From assembly GCA_028288305.1 (NCBI GenBank), contig JAQBOA010000052.1, forward strand, positions 117,654 through 181,653: DNA of 64,000 bases, read 5' to 3'. This document shows, one piece after another, positions 34,625 through 43,204 of this stretch. How positions within the stretch are numbered: the stretch's first letter is position 1; every line of letters starts with the position of its first letter. The notes under the pieces are model-generated. The model saw only the letters and a list, made by a program, of their open reading frames with translations, did not search any database and had not been told where the DNA came from. This DNA is from Mucilaginibacter sp. GTDB taxonomy: Bacteria; Bacteroidota; Bacteroidia; Sphingobacteriales; Sphingobacteriaceae. The position numbers and the translations under genes were made by a program.

Positions 34625-34650
34625 AATTTTATGCCATATGGCATAAAATT
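34625..34650. promoter_or_regulatory. palindromic operator candidate, copy 3 (longest)
   Basis: Core ATGCCA-TA-TGGCAT is extended to 12-bp perfect arms by A/T-rich flanks. It overlaps the stop codon of the gene at 34649 and lies about 120 bp upstream of the small membrane protein. Confidence 0.55.
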
Positions 34651-35065
34651 ACCATGTTTCGACACCTTGTGCTTCATTTTCCACCAACTGCGTGAGCAAT
34701 AATCTTAATACTGCTTCACGAGCCCATTGCTGTTCTGTAATTGATGCATCATCCCGGTACCAGTTAATAGGATCATTTATTTCAATACGGGTTTTGTAAA
34801 CAAAATTCTTGGTAGGGTGCATTTTGGAGCCTTCATAACTATTCAGGTTTTCAGCTTTTATAACCTTTGCAAATTGTTTTGCAGATATATCAATCTTCAG
34901 GCATTCATCCAGGGAGTTTTTAAAATCCTGTTTATCTTCGAGCCATATTGTTAATATGTCGCCATCAATTTCGTGCTCAGCAATGGTAATGCGGCTATAG
35001 TCATAATCTACTGAGATCACAAGCCACCATAATTTGTCTTTTAGTTTTTGAGAGAGCTTTATCAT
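34649..35065 (-). CDS. phage protein of unknown function
   Basis: 138 residues. It has WWLVISVDYDYSRITIAEHE and ILTIWLEDKQDF, an alpha-beta small domain with an unusual number of Trp residues (at least six). No signal peptide, membrane segment or catalytic motif is recognised. It belongs to the minus-strand block next to the divergent repressor. A palindromic operator candidate overlaps its stop codon. Confidence 0.45.
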   Translation of the reverse strand: MIKLSQKLKDKLWWLVISVDYDYSRITIAEHEIDGDILTIWLEDKQDFKNSLDECLKIDISAKQFAKVIKAENLNSYEGSKMHPTKNFVYKTRIEINDPINWYRDDASITEQQWAREAVLRLLLTQLVENEAQGVETW

Positions 35066-35134
35066 TTGGGGTTATTTTTGGGTTACGTTATTATTACTTG
35101 ATATATACTTTTAGGGTCTATTAATAAAACTAAT

Positions 35135-35293
35135 TTATTTCCTAAACTGTGGCATCCAGTTTGGTATATATTTTTGTATTGAAGCGATTTCCTGACTGTA
35201 TTTATTACAGACAGTTTGGTAAGCCAGATAACGAAGCATTATTTCATTATCATTTTGCTCATCCTGGTTATCTGTTGAAGAATGTAAATTCAT
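35135..35293 (-). CDS. small phage protein, early gene candidate
   Basis: 52 residues from MNLHSSTDNQDEQNDNEIML; acidic N-terminus and helical C-terminus (SQEIASIQKYIPNWMPQFRK). It is the first minus-strand gene facing the repressor at 35526, the place occupied by cro-like or early genes in many phages. It has no recognisable helix-turn-helix. Confidence 0.4.
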   Translation of the reverse strand: MNLHSSTDNQDEQNDNEIMLRYLAYQTVCNKYSQEIASIQKYIPNWMPQFRK

Positions 35294-35417
35294 AGTGATA
35301 GTGTTAATTGCTGAATAGGCAAGGTGCATAAGTTAAATTTTTAAGTTATTGGTTGGCTCATTTTTAAGGCTGTGGTTGGCATATAAATAAATTTTATTCT
35401 TTATATTCTGTAATACT

Positions 35418-35425
35418 TATATTTG
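35418..35425 (+). promoter_or_regulatory. possible repressor promoter (-7 element)
   Basis: TATATTTG about 100 bp upstream of the S24 repressor. No convincing -33 partner is seen. Confidence 0.35.
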
Positions 35426-35467
35426 TTTTTAATTTAAAAAGTAATACCTTAGTAGGAAACAACACGA

Positions 35468-35488
35468 CAAATATAAAGAAATATCTTT
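35468..35488 (-). promoter_or_regulatory. divergent early promoter with AAAGA/TCTTT palindrome
   Basis: On the minus strand -7 TATATTTG (35475-35468) is joined to AAAGA-AATA-TCTTT (35475-35488). This copies the terS promoter arrangement at 32971-32993, including the flanking AATA. It probably serves the gene at 35293 and is a candidate repressor site. Confidence 0.5.
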
Positions 35489-35525
35489 AATAAAATAAAG
35501 AAATTAAAGAAAAAATTTATTTTTT

Positions 35526-36227
35526 ATGGAAGATGTATCAAAACCTGCCAAAATTAAAATCATCCGGCCGGAAACTCTGGAGTTTATAATATTATATAGT
35601 CAGCTTAAAGGCAAGGCATTTAGTGGCAATGCACAGTTGGCTGAAGCTTTAGGTTTTAACTCGCCCAGTTCTATTACTGAAATAATCAAGAGCCGGCAAA
35701 ATATTGATCCAGAGAAATTAAAGGTTTTTAAAGAAAAATACAGTGATTTTGTAATTGGTAAAAAAAATACAGTAAACTCACAAAATATAGCAGTTTCTAA
35801 GCTGTCTGAAGGTATTCCTATGTATGAAATTACGGCAACAGCCTCCGGAGTTGAGGTTTATAATGATATCAATGATAAAGAGCCTGTTGGACGGATGAAT
35901 TTTCCTGGAATTGAAGATTGTGATTTCGCATTGCCTGTTTGGGGACACTCAATGTACCCTTACCTTGAGAATGGGTGTTGGGTAGCCTTGAAGATCATCC
36001 ACGACAAAAAAATACTTCCCGGAGAAGTTTATTATATTGAATGGGGTGAATATCGTATGTATAAAAGGTTACTGGCTGGTGATAGTGATGATGAAGTTAT
36101 TGCTCATTCTGATAATACTACAGAAATGATAGGCACACGTCTTAAATACGCGCCTTTTGTAATTAAAATTACTGACATTAAAAAACTCTGCCTTGTTAAA
36201 GATATTCATAAGAAGCATAATCATTGA
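35526..36227 (+). CDS. S24-family phage repressor (CI/LexA-like)
   Basis: 233 residues. The N-terminal half carries a helix-turn-helix (NAQLAEALGFNSPSSITEII, residues 35-54). The C-terminal half is the S24 peptidase fold: catalytic Ser142 in WGHSMYPYLENG and Lys180 in YRMYKRLL. I see no standard Ala-Gly cleavage dipeptide in the linker, so self-cleavage on DNA damage is uncertain. It likely controls the divergent early gene and perhaps the late terS promoter, which share a palindrome. The next gene begins 3 bp after its stop. Confidence 0.8.
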   Translation: MEDVSKPAKIKIIRPETLEFIILYSQLKGKAFSGNAQLAEALGFNSPSSITEIIKSRQNIDPEKLKVFKEKYSDFVIGKKNTVNSQNIAVSKLSEGIPMYEITATASGVEVYNDINDKEPVGRMNFPGIEDCDFALPVWGHSMYPYLENGCWVALKIIHDKKILPGEVYYIEWGEYRMYKRLLAGDSDDEVIAHSDNTTEMIGTRLKYAPFVIKITDIKKLCLVKDIHKKHNH

Positions 36228-36230
36228 GAC

Positions 36231-36767
36231 GTGAAAGGTAAAAGCTCATTATACATTTTAGCTTTACTTTTGTATTCTGCTTTTTCTTCTATATTTATAA
36301 CTATGACAGAACCGGTTCAATGCCCTTACAGCTTAAAATTTAGTTTAGGTACCATTGCGCTAATGATCTTACTAATGCTGCTTTTATCAAAAAATGTAAT
36401 TAGGGCAAATACTACTTTTACATGGATAATTTTCGGAGCTTGCACTCTTATATTTTTATTCTTGGTTACATTGCTGATAATTAAACGTTTGATACCTGCT
36501 TTAAAAGGCGACATCGCGCTTGAACTGGATAATGAGGGTATTAATGATTATATCAGAGATGTTAGTATAGACTGGAAAGATATTAGGGACATAAAACTTA
36601 TTCGTGGAAGAAGCGCATCAATTATGCAGATAAATTTGAAATGGGAATCAGATTATGGCAATCAAATATCCATCCCTTTAAGGTGGGTTAAAGGAAAAGA
36701 TGATGAGATTTATGCATCCACTTTGACTTTTTTTGAACATAATCCTGCAGATTTTACAACAGATTAA
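36231..36767 (+). CDS. membrane protein with a PH-like domain (STM3941-like)
   Basis: 178 residues using a GTG start 3 bp after the repressor stop, so it is probably translated with it. Three hydrophobic segments at about residues 7-25, 38-57 and 62-83 are followed by a cytoplasmic domain: ALELDNEGINDYIRDVSIDW, KDIRDIKL and LKWESDYGNQISIPLRW. This DNEGI/IDWKDI pattern is known from STM3941-type membrane proteins. The role is unknown; being tied to the repressor suggests lysogenic expression, for example an exclusion function. Confidence 0.5.
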   Translation: MKGKSSLYILALLLYSAFSSIFITMTEPVQCPYSLKFSLGTIALMILLMLLLSKNVIRANTTFTWIIFGACTLIFLFLVTLLIIKRLIPALKGDIALELDNEGINDYIRDVSIDWKDIRDIKLIRGRSASIMQINLKWESDYGNQISIPLRWVKGKDDEIYASTLTFFEHNPADFTTD

Positions 36768-36830
36768 TAAATCAGATAGATTAATCTTATTTGTCTAATA
36801 TTTAAATTCATATGGTAGCAATTTTTTTCA

Positions 36831-37343
36831 ATGTTAATCCGCCTTGCTAAAGTAAATGACATCCCTCAAATAATGCAGCTTATTGCTGAAGTGGTACCTG
36901 CTATGAATGCATCTGGAAATTTTCAATGGGATAGCACTTATCCAAATACACAGGTATTTGAAAATGATATTGCTTTAAACCAGCTTTGGGTAGCCGAAGA
37001 AAAAGGTTCAATTGCTGGTATTGCAGCTATTACTACCGATCAGGAACCAGAATACGCCCATATTGGATGGGACATTAACCAGCAAGCTATAGTTACACAC
37101 CGGTTGGCTGTAAACCCAAAGTATAGAGGAAAGGGTATTGCAGTAGCACTATTGATGCAAGCTGAACAGGAAGCGATAAATCGTGGTATTAATACGCTCC
37201 GCATTGATACCAATACCAACAACCAGGCAACACAACGGCTTTTTCCCAAATTAGGATACCAGTTTGCCGGTGAGATAGGACTAAGTTTCAGGCCAAATTT
37301 GAGATTTTATTGCTATGAGAAATCAATAGGCAATAATCTGTAA
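36831..37343 (+). CDS. GNAT family N-acetyltransferase
   Basis: 170 residues. The core includes HRLAVNPKYRGKGIAVALLM, with the R/Q-x-x-G-x-G/A acetyl-CoA loop, and NTLRIDTNTNNQATQRLFPK, the standard GNAT strand-helix for a free-standing acetyltransferase. The N-terminal RLAKVNDIPQIMQLI is the usual first motif. The substrate is unknown. It follows the repressor pair on the same strand after 63 bp. The 208 bp after it (37344-37551) hold nothing recognisable. Confidence 0.8.
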   Translation: MLIRLAKVNDIPQIMQLIAEVVPAMNASGNFQWDSTYPNTQVFENDIALNQLWVAEEKGSIAGIAAITTDQEPEYAHIGWDINQQAIVTHRLAVNPKYRGKGIAVALLMQAEQEAINRGINTLRIDTNTNNQATQRLFPKLGYQFAGEIGLSFRPNLRFYCYEKSIGNNL

Positions 37344-37551
37344 AAATTATTTAAACTACTAGAAATTCCTTTTTATTGATTATCAATCAAAACCAAATAA
37401 ATAATTCTTAAATAACCGCAACTCTTATTTAATTATAATCGTAAAAACTCATCGATTAAAGTAATTAATTTTCTAAATACTATAGGTAATAGTGTCTTTT
37501 AAAGGTTGTTATTATCATCTATAGGCAAATAATCTAATATATTTTACAGTA

Positions 37552-37941
37552 ATGTATATATTTTTTTCCTTTTTATTTGGTGGGATTGCTTTTATGATCT
37601 GGATAACAGAGTTTGACAAAAAACAAATTAAAAAAGTCAATACAGTTTTAAGGGAAAGCAAAAGTGTTCCGCCAATGTTTATGCTAAAATCAACAGAGCA
37701 TAAAATAAGCAAGTTAAAAGCAGCATTAAATACTGATGCTATAATACATAATAATGGTAAGGCTTCAATTGCCGCTATCTATAATAACAACGAAAATAAT
37801 AAGCAATTAAAAATACAGGATCTTATGCTTTTATCTGCAAAGTATAATGACGGCCTAATTTCCCTTGAGGAATACAACTTAAAACTTGATGAATTGCTTG
37901 CAAAAATTAGCCGAAACGGATCATTAGGATTGGTTGGTTAA
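37552..37941 (+). CDS. membrane-anchored protein with SHOCT-like C-terminus
   Basis: 129 residues. One N-terminal membrane segment (FFSFLFGGIAFMIWI), a polar middle, and a C-terminal stretch QDLMLLSAKYNDGLISLEEY then KLDELLAKI. This resembles the SHOCT oligomerisation module, with its short helix, GLIT/S-EEY turn and second helix. No function is known. It is flanked by the acetyltransferase and an XRE regulator. Confidence 0.45.
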   Translation: MYIFFSFLFGGIAFMIWITEFDKKQIKKVNTVLRESKSVPPMFMLKSTEHKISKLKAALNTDAIIHNNGKASIAAIYNNNENNKQLKIQDLMLLSAKYNDGLISLEEYNLKLDELLAKISRNGSLGLVG

Positions 37942-38036
37942 GAATATGTTTATTCGAGATACTAAAATTGTAAGTAAATTCTGCTTCTTACAATAACTAT
38001 TGACTATTCCACGACTTTGTTTATTATTGCAATTAA

Positions 38037-38399
38037 ATGTCTGACGAAGCAATAATAAAGCGATTAAAGGTAATTGTTAAGGAAAATGGCGGCCAGCTTG
38101 GTTTGGCTGGTGCAATTGGTGTGGACCAAGGCTTTATCAGCAAAGTGATCAATAAAAAGCAAGATGTAAGTTATTATCTTATTCGTAAGCTTTGTTTCCA
38201 ATTAAAATATTCTCCTGAATGGCTTATACTTGGCACGGGGGAGAAAAAGATTAACAAGCCAGAATCAGCTAAACTAATTACTGAAATACAAATGATGCGT
38301 ACTGAATTAGATATTTTGCATGCCCGCATGCGCGCATACGAATTGGAATTAAAAGAATTAAAGGAGCAAGGTCATTTTGGCAATCAAAAAGCTGGTTGA
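38037..38399 (+). CDS. XRE-family DNA-binding protein with coiled-coil tail
   Basis: 120 residues. The N-terminal helix-turn-helix is about residues 8-65: GQLGLAGAIGVDQGFISKVI followed by NKKQDVSYYLIRKLCFQL. WLILGTGEKK ends the domain, as in many phage-type regulators. A heptad-rich helix follows (MMRTELDILHARMRAYELEL). It is the last gene before the chromosomal sugar genes and may belong to the island. Its target is unknown. Confidence 0.7.
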   Translation: MSDEAIIKRLKVIVKENGGQLGLAGAIGVDQGFISKVINKKQDVSYYLIRKLCFQLKYSPEWLILGTGEKKINKPESAKLITEIQMMRTELDILHARMRAYELELKELKEQGHFGNQKAG

Positions 38400-38412
38400 T
38401 AAATCGTTGCCA

Positions 38413-39423
38413 CTATAATTCCTTGTTTAATAACAATTCATTAATTAATCCTAAAAAACTTACCGATGCACAAGCAATTATGTCATCGGCTGCACCATAA
38501 TAAATATACAAGATATCATCAATTAATGTAGTGCCGGTTGGGAAACACACATCATCCACATCCCCCGTTAATTCATAATCCAACTCAGGTTTAAATAAAG
38601 GATAAGGTAAACGTGCTATTTCTTTCCGGGGATCGTTTAAATCCAGTAATGCAGCACACGCCGAATACTCATAGCCTTTTATTGCATCCTTTACTCCGTG
38701 ATAAATAACCAGCCAACCGTGTTCTGTTTCAATTGGTGGGCAACCACCCCCAACATAATTTACTTCGTGCGGATATTTAGAGGCAATAACAATATTCTCT
38801 TCCAAATGCAAAAAATAGTCTTCCCAAAACTCTTTTGTAAGTTCCTTTAAATCATTTACAGCAACAATTTGTATATCAGGTTTTATCCGGTGTAAAAAGG
38901 TTAACCTTTCGTTTATCCTGCGAGGAAAGAAAACCAGGTCTTTATCAGCTATAAGGTCATTGGCACCTCTGTTATAGTGCAGGTATTTCTTTTTTATTTT
39001 ATTTTCACCATCTATCAAACGGTCGAAATCAATATTCTTTATCTGAGGAACTATTATTCCGTGCTTTTTAAATTGTTGCAGGTCTGTTGAAGTAGCCAGT
39101 GCGCCAAGTGCATTAGTTCCGTTAAATGCAATATAGGTAAGGTAATATATCCCATCTACATTTACTATCCTGGGGTCTTCCATCCCCTGGGATTCATATT
39201 CATATTCCGGAGACAAAATAGGTTTATTAAAGCGCTTTTTTATCGTTAATGGAGCATTTAATTCACAGTAACCTATAGTTGAAAAATTGCCTTTTCTCAC
39301 TGCCCTGTAAAACAAATGAATAACATCCCCTTCGTTTATAACGGCCGGGTTTAACACGCCATCATTTTCAAAATCCAAATTGGTATTTCTGAGTATAACA
39401 CCTTCTTTTTTTACTTCAATCAT
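38413..39423 (-). CDS. glycoside hydrolase family 130 (mannoside phosphorylase or mannosidase)
   Basis: 336 residues with a five-bladed propeller. Typical GH130 motifs are LNPAVINEGDVIHLFYRAV at the start, GMEDPRIVNVDGIYYLTY near residue 90, YHGV and CFPTGTTLIDDILYIYYGAA near the end. GH130 enzymes split beta-mannosides by phosphorolysis or hydrolysis; the two types cannot be told apart here. It clusters with a phosphomannomutase-like HAD protein and mannose-6-phosphate isomerase, which favours phosphorolysis giving mannose 1-phosphate. Confidence 0.8.
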   Translation of the reverse strand: MIEVKKEGVILRNTNLDFENDGVLNPAVINEGDVIHLFYRAVRKGNFSTIGYCELNAPLTIKKRFNKPILSPEYEYESQGMEDPRIVNVDGIYYLTYIAFNGTNALGALATSTDLQQFKKHGIIVPQIKNIDFDRLIDGENKIKKKYLHYNRGANDLIADKDLVFFPRRINERLTFLHRIKPDIQIVAVNDLKELTKEFWEDYFLHLEENIVIASKYPHEVNYVGGGCPPIETEHGWLVIYHGVKDAIKGYEYSACAALLDLNDPRKEIARLPYPLFKPELDYELTGDVDDVCFPTGTTLIDDILYIYYGAADDIIACASVSFLGLINELLLNKEL

Positions 39424-39455
39424 AATTTATGCGTACTATTCGAAATGGTATCTAT

Positions 39456-40223
39456 TTAAAATCCTTCTCCAAAATGTCCATCATCAAGGCAACCAATAAT
39501 TCCTTCAACAACCCTCTTTGTTTCATTTGGATCACTTACGCGGATTGAAAATGCACCAGCCTGCTTAGCAGGATAATCATTGCCACCCGGAAATATAGCA
39601 TCACCAATAAAAATCATTTCTTTAATGGGAATGTTTAAAACATCGCGTAGCTTATTTATACCATAGGCCTTGTCAATACCATGTTTTGTAATATCTATAG
39701 AGGTAGCGCCGCCAAGGTTCACAGCAAATTCAGGTATCATTTTATCCAATTGCTTTTTTATTTTACCTCTTTTAGCAAACTCAGGGTCCCATTTCTTTTT
39801 TTCTTCAAGAGGGGCTTGCTGTCCTAAACCAGAATAAGTAATCTGGCTACCTCTATCTTCAATAGTTTCGCCCCAAACTTTTGTGGCTTTAAACCCCGAT
39901 TCATCAATTGCCTTATTAAGGGACGAGATGATTGTCTTTTTTTCATCGTCTGTAAAGTTTTCGGCATAAAGCTGTTTCCAGTTAGTTTTATACTGATAAA
40001 ACTTTGTTCCGCAGGTAGGTAGAATAGATAAATTTTGCAGTGATGCATCCTTTGGAAGATTTGCCAATACTTGCTTTTCAAATTGCGGCCAATCCCCTCC
40101 TGAGATAACAGCTACTTTTGCTACCGTTAAAAGTGCGGACAGACGGGTTGATATTTCTTTATCTATGGCCGCTTTGCTTTCCGCAAGCGTACCATCGAGA
40201 TCAAAAACTATAAGTTTTTTCAT
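39456..40223 (-). CDS. PMM2-like phosphomannomutase (HAD IIB)
   Basis: 255 residues. HAD motif I is VFDLDGTLAESK, motif II is VISGGDWPQFEKQVL and motif IV is IFIGDAIFPGGNDYPAK. GGATSIDITKHGIDKAYGIN also matches the cap/core segment of eukaryotic-type phosphomannomutase. The cap contains EDRGSQITYSGLG. It probably interconverts mannose 1-phosphate and mannose 6-phosphate; a phosphatase activity is the main alternative. Its start overlaps the stop of manA by 4 bp. Confidence 0.65.
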   Translation of the reverse strand: MKKLIVFDLDGTLAESKAAIDKEISTRLSALLTVAKVAVISGGDWPQFEKQVLANLPKDASLQNLSILPTCGTKFYQYKTNWKQLYAENFTDDEKKTIISSLNKAIDESGFKATKVWGETIEDRGSQITYSGLGQQAPLEEKKKWDPEFAKRGKIKKQLDKMIPEFAVNLGGATSIDITKHGIDKAYGINKLRDVLNIPIKEMIFIGDAIFPGGNDYPAKQAGAFSIRVSDPNETKRVVEGIIGCLDDGHFGEGF

Positions 40224-41236
40224 TTGCTTTGGTCATTGGTGAAAGCTGTTTCAGGCACAGCTATTTCTAATAATATCACATTTCCTTTTGGTACAAATGG
40301 GCAAGCACCACAAATGGCAGGCAAGAGCATGACATCGCCTTTAACTAATGAAAACAGGTCGTTATTGCTTTCCAGTTCACCAGTCCCTTCAATACATACT
40401 AATATGCGGGGTGCTGCTTCTTTTCCAACCATAAATGGCACTGTGCCTGTAAGTCGCCACAAAATAAAATGCTCATTGTCAAAAATCTTTTCACGAAGCT
40501 CGGGGCCATCATTTTCTATAATCGGGTTTGCAGGTCCAATTGCTGTTTGAGCAAAATCTATACAGGCGATAGCCTGTTCAACTTGTAGGTCACGGGGTTT
40601 TTCTGTTTTTTCATCTACCCGGTCCCAGTCATAAAGTCGATAAGTAACATCACTGTTTTCCTGCACTTCAAAAACCAACACATCACCCAATGTATGCACA
40701 GTACCCGCTTTTATTAGCACACCATCGCCAACATTGGGTGTAAAGCTTGCCAGATCATCAACAACTTTATGCTTTTCGAGTGAGTTTCTCAGCTTTTCTT
40801 TGGTAGTTCCAGGCCTTAAACCTGCATAAATTTTACCATCATTGCCTGTTTGCAATACAACCCAAGCCTCGGTTTTTCCGCTTTCTCCTGCCGGGATATA
40901 TTCCTTTAACTGGTCTGAAGGATGCACTTGTACTGAAAGCACTTTTTGGCAATCTAAAAATTTCAATAGTAGAGGAAATCTTTTAAACTTGTCTACTAGT
41001 TTTCCGAATAGCTGTTCCGGTGAATCCACTAATAACTCGCTAATGGTTTTTCCTTTAAGGGGACCATCTGTAACTTTACTTGGGTAATCGTCTCTGTCAC
41101 TTAATATCCATGCTTCACCAATAGGGTCGTTATCAGGTAAGGGTTTGGTCAATAAATTGGCAAGTCTACGCCCACCCCAAATGCGGTATTGATAAATTGG
41201 TTCAAATTTTAGCGGATAAAGTTTTATTTGCTCCAT
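40220..41236 (-). CDS. manA: mannose-6-phosphate isomerase, class I
   Basis: 338 residues from MEQIKLYPLKFEPIYQYRIW; an open frame runs ten codons further. Zinc and active-site segments are visible: KVLSVQVHPSDQL, KTEAWVVLQ, LIKAGTVHTLGDVLVFEVQE and YDWDR. It interconverts mannose 6-phosphate and fructose 6-phosphate. It overlaps the PMM-like gene downstream and follows the aldolase gene after 85 bp, giving a mannose-catabolic unit. Confidence 0.88.
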   Translation of the reverse strand: MEQIKLYPLKFEPIYQYRIWGGRRLANLLTKPLPDNDPIGEAWILSDRDDYPSKVTDGPLKGKTISELLVDSPEQLFGKLVDKFKRFPLLLKFLDCQKVLSVQVHPSDQLKEYIPAGESGKTEAWVVLQTGNDGKIYAGLRPGTTKEKLRNSLEKHKVVDDLASFTPNVGDGVLIKAGTVHTLGDVLVFEVQENSDVTYRLYDWDRVDEKTEKPRDLQVEQAIACIDFAQTAIGPANPIIENDGPELREKIFDNEHFILWRLTGTVPFMVGKEAAPRILVCIEGTGELESNNDLFSLVKGDVMLLPAICGACPFVPKGNVILLEIAVPETAFTNDQSK

Positions 41237-41321
41237 GATCATACAGATAACACAAAGCAGTGACATAAGTTTCCCAAAACAGAATACTTGTTCAATTTTA
41301 ACTACATCGAGTTATTGAGAT

Positions 41322-42353
41322 TTAGTTGACAAAAACTTTTTCCATATCAAGACTATATTCACCCCGGCGGGCAATAGTATTTAAACGGGCACGATGGTAA
41401 AGCATTTGCTGAGTGGCTTTTACATTTTCATCCTTGCCTTTCCATATTTCCAGTGCCGGCTGTTGTATTGCTCTTGAATACGAAAAAGTAAGCGCCCACG
41501 GAAGTTTCCCTTTATACTTTACATGCATGGCATTTAAATGTGCAGTAGCTTTTTCAGGCGATTGACCACCAGATAAAAAGGCTACTCCAGGCACAGCGGC
41601 GGGCACTGATTGCAGCAGGCAGGTAACAGTAGCTTCAGCAACCTTGTCAACATCTGCCTGTTTAGAGCAACTTAAGCCAGACATTATCATGTTAGGTTTT
41701 AAAATGAGAGCTTCCAGGTTTACTTTTTGAGCAAATAACTGATCGAAAAGCACATGCTGCACTTTTTCTGTAGTATCAAAGCATTTTTTCAAATCATGAG
41801 TACCATCCATTAAAACTTCGGGTTCAACAATGGGCACAATACCAGCTTCCTGGCACATTGCCGCATATCGGGCAAGGGAGTGCATGTTAGCTTCAATACA
41901 TCCCCTGGTTGGGATACCGGTATTTATAGTAATTACTGCCCGCCATTTGGCAAAGCGTGCGCCCAAATCATAATATTTAGCAAGGCGTTCTGGCAAGCCG
42001 TCCAAGCCAACTGTAATTTTCTCTCCAGGAAAGCCAGCGAGATCTATAGTTCCTTCATCAACCTTTATACCAGGTATAATACCCGCTTGCTTTAATAAAT
42101 CAATAAATAAAGCTCCATCCTTTGTAGCCTGATAAATGGTTTCATCGTACAAAATAGCACCACTTATTGCCTGGCCCAAATTTGGTGTTGTAACTATCAA
42201 TTCGCGATAAGCCCTTCGGTACTCTACCGTTTGTGGAATACCGGCCTCTTCAAATCGTTTATTGCAGGTTGTCGTACTTTCGTCCATTGCCAGCAGACCT
42301 TTATCACCGGCCATCATTGCCCTTACTGTAGTGATCAGTTCTTGTGTTTTCAT
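41322..42353 (-). CDS. fructose-bisphosphate aldolase, class I
   Basis: 343 residues from MKTQELITTVRAMM; six more codons are open upstream (MEISYS), so the start is uncertain. The class I Schiff-base features are present: LLAMDESTTTCNKRF, GIKVDEGTIDL, IVEPEVLMDG, the active lysine in ALILKPNMIMSGL and FLSGGQSPEKAT. It splits fructose 1,6-bisphosphate in glycolysis. Its position upstream of manA suggests flow from mannose into glycolysis. Confidence 0.9.
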   Translation of the reverse strand: MKTQELITTVRAMMAGDKGLLAMDESTTTCNKRFEEAGIPQTVEYRRAYRELIVTTPNLGQAISGAILYDETIYQATKDGALFIDLLKQAGIIPGIKVDEGTIDLAGFPGEKITVGLDGLPERLAKYYDLGARFAKWRAVITINTGIPTRGCIEANMHSLARYAAMCQEAGIVPIVEPEVLMDGTHDLKKCFDTTEKVQHVLFDQLFAQKVNLEALILKPNMIMSGLSCSKQADVDKVAEATVTCLLQSVPAAVPGVAFLSGGQSPEKATAHLNAMHVKYKGKLPWALTFSYSRAIQQPALEIWKGKDENVKATQQMLYHRARLNTIARRGEYSLDMEKVFVN

Positions 42354-42489
42354 GCTGTATGATATTTCCATTTGGGTTGCCGGAATGCACCGGCCCCGTT
42401 ATCACCTTAATCAGATTAAATTTAACAAGTTTAACCAATAATTGTTGGTTTATTATTGATAACTTTTAAACTTATGTGACATTTATTTA

Positions 42490-43203
42490 TTATTTGAGCA
42501 AAAGTGTAATAATTATTCCCACTAAAGCTGCCGAAGCAAAACTAATTAAAGTGCCAACCAAAATATACTCTGTTCTTCGCTGGGTTTTATTGTCATTGTC
42601 ATTAAACCGTAAAATTGATTTTGCGGTTATTAAAAACCCAAGCGCTGTATATTGATTTGTAAGGATAAATGTTAAAATCAATACCCTTTCGCAACGGCCA
42701 ATCCAAATTCCGGCACTTGCCAAACCCTTTGTATCCCCGTCCAAACCCTCACGCCATTTTTCTGTAGCCTTTCCAATGGCTATTCCCAGCGGCCATATTA
42801 CAACCAGGTACCCCAAAAACAAAGCCCATATTTGCCTGTTCTTTATTACAGCATTCCATAAAGTAACAATTTCTTCCCAACTAAAATAAGTACAAAACCA
42901 TATAACCAAAATTACTGTAATGTGAAATACCTGATCGAGTAAAAAATAAAAAATATCATTTGGACGGTATGATTTCCATATGTCTATGCATAAATGGGTT
43001 ACAAATATTACCAGAGGTATCCACCAGTTATTCCACCAACCCAATAATAGGTAAGTGACAATTGTTGTTACTAATACATGCAGGTATAGCTTTACCGATT
43101 TCCCCTTTTTCTTTTCTTTGTCATCAACCCATGCTTTTGGTTGCAACACAAAGTCCGTTAACAAATGGGCAATTAATAAACGCAATAAAATATTAAGTTC
43201 CAT
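42490..43203 (-). CDS. DUF3307 membrane protein
   Basis: 237 residues with about six membrane segments. The N-terminal LLIAHLLTDFVLQPKAWVDD and the following THLCIDIWKSYRPNDIFYFL match the DUF3307 family, with conserved His and Asp in membrane segments. Function unknown. It starts 1 bp after the SatD-like gene, so the two are co-translated. Confidence 0.75.
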   Translation of the reverse strand: MELNILLRLLIAHLLTDFVLQPKAWVDDKEKKKGKSVKLYLHVLVTTIVTYLLLGWWNNWWIPLVIFVTHLCIDIWKSYRPNDIFYFLLDQVFHITVILVIWFCTYFSWEEIVTLWNAVIKNRQIWALFLGYLVVIWPLGIAIGKATEKWREGLDGDTKGLASAGIWIGRCERVLILTFILTNQYTALGFLITAKSILRFNDNDNKTQRRTEYILVGTLISFASAALVGIIITLLLK

Positions 43204-43204
43204 G

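Larger units (their letters stand above)
20802..38399. mobile_element. decayed prophage / genomic island at tRNA-Leu
   Basis: The left edge is tRNA-Leu(GAG) plus a truncated integrase. Inside lie tape measure, tail and baseplate-type genes, head-tail joining proteins, terminase large and small subunits (all minus strand), an S24 repressor and an XRE regulator. Portal, protease, capsid, lysis and replication genes were not found. The right edge is uncertain; chromosomal sugar genes start at 38413 on the other strand, and genes from about 33282 onward could be cargo or host genes. Confidence 0.75.

Noticed and set aside
38390..38420. Right attachment site of the prophage
   Set aside because: I looked for a repeat of the tRNA-Leu 3' end (GTTCGAATCTCGTTCTGG) near the right edge and found none, so the boundary is only approximate.
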